NCBI GenBank assembly: GCA_020348925.1
Contig: CP070758.1
Location: 1,645,049 to 1,709,048, forward strand
DNA: 64,000 nucleotides
Direction: 5' to 3'
Source: Gemmatimonadota bacterium
GTDB taxonomy: Bacteria > JBHIER01 > G020348925
Both the position numbers and the translations under genes were made by a program. The notes under the pieces are model-generated. The model had not been told where the DNA came from. It saw only the letters and a list, made by a program, of their open reading frames with translations, and did no database searches. Shown piece by piece: positions 26,576 to 34,176 of the stretch; the stretch's first letter is position 1; the number at the start of each line of letters is the position of its first letter.

Positions 26576-26923
26576 ATGCAGCGTATTCTCTGCAATTCGA
26601 AAATTCATGGTGCGACAATAACGCAAACCAATTTGAACTACGAGGGCAGTATTTCTATCGACGAGACACTCCTAAAAGCTTCTGACATATTACCATACGA
26701 AAGAGTTCAAGTTGTCAACCTGAACAACGGTCAGCGATTTGAAACGTATGTTATTCGAGGGGAGCCGGATTCGTGTGAGATCAGCCTGAATGGTCCGGCA
26801 GCGCGTTTGGGGCAAGTTGGTGATACGGTGCATATCCTATCGTATATCCTCATGGAGGCTGATGAAGCATCGTTTCATGAGCCAAAAATTATCCGTGTCG
26901 ATCATGAGAATCGAATAGGGTGA
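26576..26923 (+). CDS. panD: Aspartate 1-decarboxylase proenzyme
   Basis: Makes beta-alanine from aspartate; self-cleaves to form a pyruvoyl group. With the start at ATG 26576 the cleavage site NYEGSISID falls at Gly24-Ser25, exactly as in E. coli, and GGAGG at 26565-26569 is well spaced. An ATG at 26570 is too close to that site. The 115-residue product also has the conserved Lys9, NGQRFETYVI and NGPAARLGQVGD. It completes panBCD. Confidence 0.97.
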   Translation: MQRILCNSKIHGATITQTNLNYEGSISIDETLLKASDILPYERVQVVNLNNGQRFETYVIRGEPDSCEISLNGPAARLGQVGDTVHILSYILMEADEASFHEPKIIRVDHENRIG

Positions 26924-27066
26924 GGCCAGGGAGCCGTCACGTCCGCCCCACCATTATCCTGAAGGGTCCGGGGCCTTCGAGTGGAAACCTATCTCTTCAA
27001 TAATCGTTTATCTATAAGAAGCATGGAGGGCGAAAGAGACAGACGTCGAGTTCACCCGCCAATGCA

Positions 27067-27114
27067 AATTTTTGTGCAAAAATTGGTTGACTTTTGTTGA
27101 TAATTTGTTATACT
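27067..27114 (+). promoter_or_regulatory. Promoter with adjacent palindrome upstream of the 27162 gene
   Basis: TTGACT 27087-27092 and TATACT 27109-27114 are 16 bases apart. Two bases upstream of the -35 box lies the palindrome aatttttg-tg-caaaaatt (27067-27084), a candidate activator or repressor site. Confidence 0.65.
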
Positions 27115-27161
27115 AAGGGTATGATTGTGGGCAGCGTCCACCTGAAACTGGAGAAATCTGT

Positions 27162-27635
27162 ATGAAGGCGAAAGGTATCATCCTCGGTGTTCTTCTTGTT
27201 TTCCTGATACCGTACCTCCTCGGAGGTCAAGAAAGGAGCAGCGGTCAGACATTCCTGTCGAGGTCGTCGACGGATGACCTTGGTTACGGCCTCTCGCGCG
27301 GCTTGAGTTTGCTCAATCCTGATCGATTTTCAATGTCTCACAGCTACACCATGTCCCTTTTTTCCAGCGGAGGTGAGGGGCACATGGTGGGGCTCTATAT
27401 GAACACGATGAAATACCAGTTTTCGAATCCTTTGTTACTCACTGTCCACGTGGGCTATATGCATCAACCGTTTGCCACAGCGCATGCTCGTCGTATGACA
27501 GATGCGAACGCCGTTCTCTCCGGGTTCGAACTGGAGTATCGACCAACCAAGAATTTTTTCCTGAAGGTCGAGTACGGGACGACGCCCGCACTCTACAATT
27601 CATACAATCGAAACGGATTCTGGTATGGCTGGTGA
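27162..27635 (+). CDS. Exported protein of unknown function, probably envelope-located
   Basis: A 157-residue protein with an N-terminal signal segment (about residues 5-21, VLLVFLIPYLLGG). After it come a Ser-rich linker and strands such as LSLLNPDRFSMSHSYTMSLF, LYMNTMKYQFSNPLLLTVHV and FFLKVEYGTTP, which look like beta-strands of a small barrel or surface protein. I know no function for it. Start ATG 27162 has ggaga at 27149-27153 and a near-consensus promoter. It is followed by 353 bases without a clear gene and then a LytR_C protein. Confidence 0.7.
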   Translation: MKAKGIILGVLLVFLIPYLLGGQERSSGQTFLSRSSTDDLGYGLSRGLSLLNPDRFSMSHSYTMSLFSSGGEGHMVGLYMNTMKYQFSNPLLLTVHVGYMHQPFATAHARRMTDANAVLSGFELEYRPTKNFFLKVEYGTTPALYNSYNRNGFWYGW

Positions 27636-27988
27636 GCCATGCCTCACTCCAGATCCAGAAGCGTTTTCTATGATTGGGCGAATTCATCGAAGCCGCGGAT
27701 TCATAACACACTGTACTTCTTTGGGGGTCACTTTTCTTTTCATTCATGTTCTTGAGTAGAGTAAGCAATTCCCATCATCTTTTCTCGCAGTATACTGCTT
27801 TTCATATTTTCCACCTGGAAAGACTATTTCTCTATATTCTTATTCTTGTCACAAGCCGAAGGATCGTCACTGTGCTTGAATACAGTAACGATTCGTACGA
27901 TAGGAGGAGAGAGCTTTTCATTGCGGTACTCTTCGAATGCCAGAAGTACACGTGACGAAAGGGAAACGCGGCTTCTCACAGAAAGAAT
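27636..27988. other. Intergenic region without a clear gene
   Basis: A 69-codon frame at 27746-27955 has no ribosome-binding site and no recognisable sequence. I see no terminator hairpin or repeat. A taggagg at 27901-27907 is not followed by a suitable start in the frame of the next gene. Confidence 0.5.
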
Positions 27989-28522
27989 ATGAAGGGCACA
28001 TACCGTTCGCGACAAACGAAAGGAGGTCGATTTTGGAATAAAGCTATCCAATGGAAGCGGTCGCTCTTAACGGGCATCATTGTTGTCGTCCTTGGTCTTC
28101 TTTTTGTCTTGAATGGTCTCTTCATCTACTCACTCATAACGAAGTTGTTCTCAGTGGAGAAAGGGGTTCCCGGGGAGGAAACACCGCTCGGCGAAGGAGT
28201 ATTTGAGAGGGATCGAACCATACGAGTCGAAGTCCTCAATGGAGCCGGTATCGCGGGACTCGCACAAAGAATGACTGACTTCCTGCGTCGTGAAGGTTTT
28301 GACGTCATCGATTTCGGAAATGCCGAAACATTTAATTACTATGAAACCGTAGTTCTTGTCAGAAGCGAAGATCGAACTGCGGCCAAGCTCCTGGCCGCAG
28401 CTGTCAACACAACGAATGTCGTGGAGCAGAAAAACCTTTTCCTAACATTGGATGTCACCCTGATTATCGGACGCGATTACAGGAAATTGCTCCCGTTTCA
28501 ATCTGAAAGGAGATGGCAATGA
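27989..28522 (+). CDS. Membrane-anchored LytR_C domain protein
   Basis: A 177-residue bitopic protein: a basic cytoplasmic N-terminus, one membrane segment at about 28-50 (IIVVVLGLLFVLNGLFIYSL) and a periplasmic LytR C-terminal-like domain beginning IRVEVLNGAGIAGLAQRMTD and DFLRREGFDV. LytR_C domains occur in envelope proteins; molecular role is not established. The start is weakly supported, and a strong AAAGGAGG at 28019-28026 lies inside the frame without a fitting start codon. It overlaps rsfS by four bases. Confidence 0.8.
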   Translation: MKGTYRSRQTKGGRFWNKAIQWKRSLLTGIIVVVLGLLFVLNGLFIYSLITKLFSVEKGVPGEETPLGEGVFERDRTIRVEVLNGAGIAGLAQRMTDFLRREGFDVIDFGNAETFNYYETVVLVRSEDRTAAKLLAAAVNTTNVVEQKNLFLTLDVTLIIGRDYRKLLPFQSERRWQ

Positions 28523-28872
28523 TTGCCAATTCTGCCAAGTTTGCCGAACTTTCCACCCAACTGGCTTTATCGAAAAAGGCCGAGGACATAATACTTATGG
28601 ATGTCCGTAAAGTCACAAGTGTTGCTGATTTCTTCGTCATATGCAGTGGAAACTCAGATACGCAGATCAAGGCTATTGCCGATGCCATTATTGAAGGTCT
28701 TGAAAAGGAGAATATGAGCATGTGGCACATGGAAGGATATTCCCACCTGAAATGGGTGCTGTTAGACTATGTCGATTTTGTCGTTCACGTATTTCATAAG
28801 GATACGAGAAATTATTACGGTTTGGAGCGACTTTGGGGTGATGCAAACATTAGAATAATTGAGACCAATTGA
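28519..28872 (+). CDS. rsfS: Ribosome silencing factor
   Basis: RsfS binds ribosomal protein L14 and blocks subunit joining in starvation. The 117-residue protein has the family blocks DIILMDVRKVTSVADFFVIC, SGNSDTQIKAIADAI, WVLLDYVDFVVHVF and YYGLERLWGDA. ATG 28519 overlaps the previous stop (ATGA) and has AAAGGAG at 28506-28512; an ATG at 28513 abuts that site and is rejected. Confidence 0.95.
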   Translation: MIANSAKFAELSTQLALSKKAEDIILMDVRKVTSVADFFVICSGNSDTQIKAIADAIIEGLEKENMSMWHMEGYSHLKWVLLDYVDFVVHVFHKDTRNYYGLERLWGDANIRIIETN

Positions 28873-28927
28873 ATATCAAAACCATACCCGTATTAAAGAA
28901 AACCATTACGACCGAGCGAAAGAGTTT

Positions 28928-30583
28928 ATGCGAGATTATTTAACCAAGTTACTCCTCCAAGGGATCCACCGGATCGATTATATGAAAGGTGTCTCGTTGC
29001 CCCATAGTCTCATTGAAAGACCGAAGACAGATATGCACGGCGATTATGCCTCAAGCATTGCACTTGCTGTTGCCAGGCAGGTCAAGCGTTCCCCACAAAA
29101 TATCGCCCGGGATATTGTCGCACACCTTCCATCCGATCCGAAATGGATTGATCAGGTGGATATTGTTGCACCGGGTTTTATCAATTTCAGATTAACCAAG
29201 CAATGGTTGTGGCATGCATTGAGAGGCATTCTCGAAGAGGGATCGGTCTATGGCCGGGCCCATCTGGGAGGAGGCAAAAAGGTGCAGCTCGAATTTGTAA
29301 GTGCCAATCCGACAGGGCCACTCAATGTCGTCAGCGCTCGAGCCGCAGCTGTGGGTGATGCTCTGGCCCATATACTCACCTCGGTTGGCTACAGGGTAGA
29401 GAGAGAATATTATGTCAATGATGCGGGCAGACAGATGGATCTTCTGGTTGCATCGGTCGATGCTGCTTATCATCGATTGCAGGGGATAGATGTGTCTCCG
29501 CCCGAGGGTGGCTATCATGGAGACTATATTGAGGGTGTCGCCAGAAGAATCCTGGACGAGGATAATGGGAAATACGTGAACATGACGCCCCCGGAACGGC
29601 AGGCCACTTTTCGCGATCTTGTTCTCGAAAAGATACTCGATAATCAGCGAGAATGCCTCAAACGATTTCGACTGCGCTATGATGTGTGGTTTCGTGAGCA
29701 GGAGTTACGCGAGTCCGACGCCTTGGACGATGTGTTATCACGTCTTCGTGATGGAGGCTATGTCTACGAAAACGATGGAGCGACGTGGTTCAGATCGACG
29801 GGCTTCGGCGATGAGAAGGACCGCGTGTTGGTGACGAGTGATGGCCACCCCACATATTTTCTGTCAGACATTGCCTATCATCGAAACAAGTTTGAGCGGG
29901 GCTTTGAATGGATCATCGATCTGTGGGGTCCGGATCATCACGGGCATATTACAAGAATGAAGGCGGCCATGGAGGCCCTCGGATACGATCCTGGAGCCTT
30001 GGAGTTGAGAATCGTACAGCAGGTGAACCTCCTCCAAGCCGGCGAGAAGGCGAAGATGTCGAAACGGGAGGGACGGTTGGTCTCCATGGAGGCGTTCATC
30101 GAAGAGGTCGGGGTTGACGTCGCGCGGTTCTTTTTTCTCATGCGTAAGACAAGTGCACATCTGGACTTCGATATTGATCTCGCCAAACGGCAATCCGAGG
30201 AGAACCCTGTCTATTACATCCAGTATGCCCACGCCAGAATTTGCAGCATCCTGCGCCATGCCGATGAATCGGAAGCAGGCACTGCCAGGGCTGAGGATGT
30301 CTCGATGACGCTTTTGGATACCGAGGAGGAACTTACGCTCGTCAAGAGACTACTGATGTATCCCGAGGTGATCGAGAGATGCGCCGCGAGTCTCGAACCT
30401 CAGGGTCTGACCGCGTATCTTCAGGAAGTCGCCTCGGATTTTCATCCCTTCTACCATCGTCATCGCGTCGTCACCGAAAACGGTGACTTGACCGCCGCCC
30501 GCCTCATGCTGGTTGAGGCAGTGAAACTCGTTTTAAGGAATGGCCTGTCTTTACTCGGCATTTCTGCACCTGAAAAGATGTAG
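28928..30583 (+). CDS. argS: Arginyl-tRNA synthetase with divergent HIGH motif
   Basis: Charges tRNA-Arg. The 551-residue protein has an N-terminal Add-1-like domain (MRDYLTKLLL...), the Rossmann core with SANPTGPLNVVSARAAAVGD, EYYVNDAGRQMD, DLWGPDHHGHI, the intact KMSKREG (in GEKAKMSKREGRLVS) and a C-terminal DALR-type helical domain (YIQYAHARICSILRHA). Where most enzymes have HxGH after NPTGPL, this one has NVVS, so both His are missing. The frame can be read from TTG 28859 but that part overlaps rsfS and is unlike the family, so ATG 28928 is chosen. pfkB-type gene follows 11 bases later. Confidence 0.94.
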   Translation: MRDYLTKLLLQGIHRIDYMKGVSLPHSLIERPKTDMHGDYASSIALAVARQVKRSPQNIARDIVAHLPSDPKWIDQVDIVAPGFINFRLTKQWLWHALRGILEEGSVYGRAHLGGGKKVQLEFVSANPTGPLNVVSARAAAVGDALAHILTSVGYRVEREYYVNDAGRQMDLLVASVDAAYHRLQGIDVSPPEGGYHGDYIEGVARRILDEDNGKYVNMTPPERQATFRDLVLEKILDNQRECLKRFRLRYDVWFREQELRESDALDDVLSRLRDGGYVYENDGATWFRSTGFGDEKDRVLVTSDGHPTYFLSDIAYHRNKFERGFEWIIDLWGPDHHGHITRMKAAMEALGYDPGALELRIVQQVNLLQAGEKAKMSKREGRLVSMEAFIEEVGVDVARFFFLMRKTSAHLDFDIDLAKRQSEENPVYYIQYAHARICSILRHADESEAGTARAEDVSMTLLDTEEELTLVKRLLMYPEVIERCAASLEPQGLTAYLQEVASDFHPFYHRHRVVTENGDLTAARLMLVEAVKLVLRNGLSLLGISAPEKM

Positions 30584-30594
30584 GGGAGCGATCA

Positions 30595-31503
30595 TTGAGC
30601 ATTTTGGTTGTCGGTTCTGTCGCTTACGATACCATTCGTACACCAACCGGGGAGGTTCAGGATGCGCTCGGTGGTTCGGCCACTTATTTTTCGGCAGCTG
30701 CCAGCTTTTTTGCACCCGTGAAAATAATCGCAGCTATCGGGGATGATTTTTCAAGAGAACAGCTCTCCTTTTTGGGGGAACGCGGAACGGATTTGGATGG
30801 CTTGCACATGATGCCGGGAAAGACTTTTCGATGGACCGGTGTCTACAATGAAAACATGAACGAGCGACAAACGGTTTGTACGGAATTGAATGTGTTTGAA
30901 CGCTTTCAACCGCATCTTTCCGAGGGAGAGACTCACACACCTCTTCTTTTTTTAGCCAATATCGATCCTGATCTTCAGAATCGAATTTTAGATCAAGTGC
31001 AGGGCGCGAGACTTATTATGAGCAACACCATTCATTTATGGATCGAAAAAAAGCGGGAGACGTTTCTCAGTACGCTTGACCGGGTGACTGTCCTCATGAT
31101 CAATGATTCAGAGGCGAGAGCTTTAACGGGCGAGTATAATCTGTTGAAAGCCGGCCGTAGGATTCTTCTTTTCGGACCGAAAGCGGTGCTCATAACAAAG
31201 GGTGACAACGGTGTTCTCATGGTCATGAAGGACTCCGTCTTTACCCTGCCGGCTTACCCCAAGGAGGAGGTCTGCGATCCGACCGGAGCCGGGGACTCCT
31301 TCGCCGGAGGATTTATGGGGTATGCGGCTCAAGCGAGTGCTTTGAATGAGATGACCTATCGAACGGCTGCCGTGTACGGAAGCATCATGGCCTCTTTTAC
31401 AATCGAGGCCTTCGGTGTGGAGAGGCTGAGGGATCTGACCCGCCAGGAGATCGAAAAAAGATATCGGGAGTTTGTCGAGATAACACGGTTTCAGGGGGGA
31501 TAA
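30595..31503 (+). CDS. PfkB-family carbohydrate/nucleoside kinase
   Basis: A 302-residue ribokinase-fold kinase. The N-terminal glycine motif DALGGSATYFSAAA and the C-terminal anion hole DPTGAGDSFAGGF are clear, with the catalytic Asp in the latter. The start is TTG 30595, supported by aggggag at 30582-30588. The substrate cannot be read from sequence. Its place before yjbQ and mtnA suggests a sugar or nucleoside of the methylthioribose or ribose phosphate type, which is inference. Confidence 0.9.
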   Translation: MSILVVGSVAYDTIRTPTGEVQDALGGSATYFSAAASFFAPVKIIAAIGDDFSREQLSFLGERGTDLDGLHMMPGKTFRWTGVYNENMNERQTVCTELNVFERFQPHLSEGETHTPLLFLANIDPDLQNRILDQVQGARLIMSNTIHLWIEKKRETFLSTLDRVTVLMINDSEARALTGEYNLLKAGRRILLFGPKAVLITKGDNGVLMVMKDSVFTLPAYPKEEVCDPTGAGDSFAGGFMGYAAQASALNEMTYRTAAVYGSIMASFTIEAFGVERLRDLTRQEIEKRYREFVEITRFQGG

Positions 31504-31509
31504 GAGGCG

Positions 31510-31929
31510 ATGGCTGTTTCAACACAAAAAATCATAGTTCAAACAAGGGGGAATACCGACATCGTCGATATCACAGGGCAAGTGGCCGATGCTTTGAGCA
31601 CAAGTGGATTTCACAGCGGCATCCTCACCGCTTTCGTTCCGGGGGCCACAGCAGGAGTGACGACGGTTGAGTATGAGCCTGGTTTGCTCAAGGATCTCCC
31701 TGAGGCTTTCGAGAAGTTTGCACCGACCGGAGTGAGGTATCATCATGATGATACCTGGGGTGATGGGAATGGCTCTGCTCACGTCCGATCGGCCTTGCTG
31801 GGGACGTCCTTGACCGTACCTTTTTCCGAGGGCCACATGATTTTAGGGACGTGGCAGCAGATTGTTCTGGTCGATTTCGACAACCGTCAGAGACGTCGTG
31901 AAGTGATTGTCCAGATCGTCGGTGAGTAA
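31510..31929 (+). CDS. yjbQ: YjbQ-family (UPF0047) protein
   Basis: A 139-residue protein with the complete family block: HHDDTWGDGNGSAHVRSALL, GTSLTVPFSEGHMILGTWQQ and IVLVDFDNRQRRREV. E. coli YjbQ has weak thiamine phosphate synthase activity in vitro; the physiological role is not firmly known. The gene lies 6 bases after the PfkB gene and 11 before mtnA. Confidence 0.93.
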   Translation: MAVSTQKIIVQTRGNTDIVDITGQVADALSTSGFHSGILTAFVPGATAGVTTVEYEPGLLKDLPEAFEKFAPTGVRYHHDDTWGDGNGSAHVRSALLGTSLTVPFSEGHMILGTWQQIVLVDFDNRQRRREVIVQIVGE

Positions 31930-31940
31930 AGGAGACAGCG

Positions 31941-32996
31941 GTGGCTCGCGAGACAGAGGTGAAGACGATCGAGTGGATCGATGGGCAGGTGAGAATTATC
32001 GATCAGACACGCCTTCCGAACAGACTGGTCTATGTGATCCTTGATACCTATCCTTCTGTTCTGAAAGCCATCACTCGCCTTCAAATTCGCGGGGCACCGG
32101 CCATCGGTATTGCAGCTGCCTTTGGGATGGTTTTGGGTATGCGTGCCGCCCGGACGGAAACCTACGGGGCGTTTCGTCGGAAATTTGACCGGATAAAACG
32201 TGAGTTTCTCGAAACACGACCAACAGGGGTCAACGTGTCGAACGCCCTCGATCGCCTGGAAAAGAGAGTGAACGGAAACCGGGATGCATCCGTTCGTGAG
32301 ATTCAGGATGTGCTGCTCCAAGAGGCGCTCAGGATATATGAGGAGGATCGAACAACGTGTCGAAAAATTGGGCGGAATGGGGCGGAGCTCCTCCGGGACG
32401 GATGGGTGGTAATGACACACTGCAATGCCGGAGCTTTGGCCACGGCTGATTATGGGACGGCACTGGGCTGTATCTATGCGGCCGTCGAAGAGGAGAAACG
32501 GATCCGTGTTTATGTCGACGAGACACGCCCTCTGCTCCAGGGGGCCCGTTTGACCGCCTGGGAGTTGCAGCGGGCCGGGATTGCTGTCACCCTCATCTGT
32601 GACAGCATGGCCGCGTGGGTTATGCAAACCAGGGAAGTGAACTGTGTTCTCGTCGGGGCCGATCGGATCGCAGCCAATGGAGATATTGCCAATAAGATCG
32701 GAACGTACGGCTTGGCCGTTTCAGCCAAGGAACACGGCATACCCTTTTATGTGGCTGCACCGACCGCCTCCTTCGATCTCTCTCTGGACACAGGAACCTC
32801 AATCCCTATTGAGGAGAGAGATGGATCAGAAATCACCCGGGGATTCGGCCGGCGCACGGCTCCGGAAGGTGTGCAGACGTACAATCCTGCTTTTGATGTT
32901 ACCCCCGCCTCTTTCGTTACCGCCATCATCTGCGAAACCGGAATCGCGACTCCACCTTACGGCGAAAGTATCCCTCGCCTTGTGAAGACGAGATAA
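31941..32996 (+). CDS. mtnA: Methylthioribose-1-phosphate isomerase
   Basis: Isomerises 5-methylthioribose-1-phosphate to the ribulose form in methionine salvage. The 351-residue protein has RGAPAIGIAAAFG, the catalytic Cys in THCNAGALAT, GARLTAWELQ, the catalytic Asp region GADRIAANGDIANKIGTY and TPASFVTAIICETG. The ribose-1,5-bisphosphate isomerases of archaea are relatives, but these blocks fit MtnA better. The start codon is GTG or the next possible Met-equivalent near a gg-rich ggagacagcg. No mtnP, mtnK or later salvage genes are nearby. Confidence 0.92.
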   Translation: MARETEVKTIEWIDGQVRIIDQTRLPNRLVYVILDTYPSVLKAITRLQIRGAPAIGIAAAFGMVLGMRAARTETYGAFRRKFDRIKREFLETRPTGVNVSNALDRLEKRVNGNRDASVREIQDVLLQEALRIYEEDRTTCRKIGRNGAELLRDGWVVMTHCNAGALATADYGTALGCIYAAVEEEKRIRVYVDETRPLLQGARLTAWELQRAGIAVTLICDSMAAWVMQTREVNCVLVGADRIAANGDIANKIGTYGLAVSAKEHGIPFYVAAPTASFDLSLDTGTSIPIEERDGSEITRGFGRRTAPEGVQTYNPAFDVTPASFVTAIICETGIATPPYGESIPRLVKTR

Positions 32997-33286
32997 GGTC
33001 AGCCGAAATTCTCTCGTACTGAGAAAAATGCGAGCCTTTTTCAGGAATGTGAAAGTGTCTGCTGCCTCTGACGCTTCACTGTTCATGGTTTGCTTTCAAG
33101 AGAGGGAGATATCTTTTCATAGTGAATATGTCTCTGCGTACCAACGAATCTCTCTCATTCAATCATGAAAGTGGTCTTTGATTGCTTTGATATTTTAACA
33201 ACAGACCTGTTGATCCCCTGATGATTCGTTGTTTGCAACCCTTCTTTCCATCGGGTACAAAAAGGAGGATGAGACCATTGCTCTCC

Positions 33287-34123
33287 TCATGCGGCTCCCA
33301 GATAAATCGCCAGCAGCCCGATGAGCATATCCACTTTGAGAATGAGGCTGAGGCGGCTGATGTTGGCCCGACCCGCATCGCGCCACATGGAGCGGATAAT
33401 ATAGAGCAAGGGCAGATCAACGCCAAGAACGACAACGACCAGGTAGGCTGTGCCGTAGATTCTGAAGAGCGCGGGGATTATGGTGGAAAGGATGAGGAGG
33501 AGGAAGAGATGTGTGCCTACAATCAGGGCGGTTCGTTCTCCACAACGGAGGGGAAGTGTTCCCGCCTGAAAAATGGTATCACCAATACAGTCCTGAATGT
33601 CTTTGAGAATCTCGCGTCCGAAATGGAAGAGAAAAGCAAACCAGGCCGGGATGAGGGTCGGCCCGAACCGGCCGACGGCCAGACCACCGTAGATGAAGGC
33701 CATGGCGGCAACGAGGCTGACGACGCCGTTGCCCACAAGGGCAATCCTCTTGAGTCGATGTGAGTAGAGGGTCAGGAGCAGAGACGCACACACTGCGATG
33801 ATCCCTGTTTTCCAGCCCAACGCCGCCCCCAGACCCACACCCACCGCAAGAAGAATCTGCGAGAAAAGAAGAGCTCCTTTTCGAGAGACTCGGTCCGATG
33901 GGATGGGGCGTTGCGGTCGGTTGATTCGATCGATCTCGGCGTCGTAATAGTCGTTGATGGCATTCCCGCCTCCGGCAATGCACATCCCTGAGAGACAGGC
34001 GATCAGCACATGCCGAAGCGGTTCAATGCCTCCGCTGACGAAGGCCCCGATACTGATCGATGCTGCCGCGATCAAAGCGTTCCCAGGTCGGGTCAGTTCA
34101 ATGTATGACGGGAGTTTTGACAT
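33287..34123 (-). CDS. UbiA-family prenyltransferase (DGGGP synthase-like)
   Basis: An integral membrane enzyme that joins a polyprenyl chain to an acceptor. The 278-residue product has the first Asp-rich motif NDYYDAEIDRINRPQRPIPS (~57-76) and the second, EILKDIQDCIGD, with GTLPLRCG after it. The second motif resembles archaeal-type digeranylgeranylglyceryl phosphate synthases, relatives of which occur in FCB bacteria; acceptor and chain length are unknown. Start ATG 34123 gives MSKLPSYIELTRPGN, the usual beginning; a 16-residue extension to 34171 would overlap close to the Omp85 stop. It is the last gene of the NHL-barrel-Omp85 operon. Confidence 0.87.
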   Translation of the reverse strand: MSKLPSYIELTRPGNALIAAASISIGAFVSGGIEPLRHVLIACLSGMCIAGGGNAINDYYDAEIDRINRPQRPIPSDRVSRKGALLFSQILLAVGVGLGAALGWKTGIIAVCASLLLTLYSHRLKRIALVGNGVVSLVAAMAFIYGGLAVGRFGPTLIPAWFAFLFHFGREILKDIQDCIGDTIFQAGTLPLRCGERTALIVGTHLFLLLILSTIIPALFRIYGTAYLVVVVLGVDLPLLYIIRSMWRDAGRANISRLSLILKVDMLIGLLAIYLGAA

Positions 34124-34176
34124 TCTCAAGTCGATGGTTCCTTTCTCGGAGTCTGTGCGCCTCTGTGGCACAAGAA

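Noticed and set aside
27746-27955. 69-codon frame between the exported protein and the LytR_C gene
   Set aside because: No ribosome-binding site, no recognisable sequence, and it starts in random-looking DNA.
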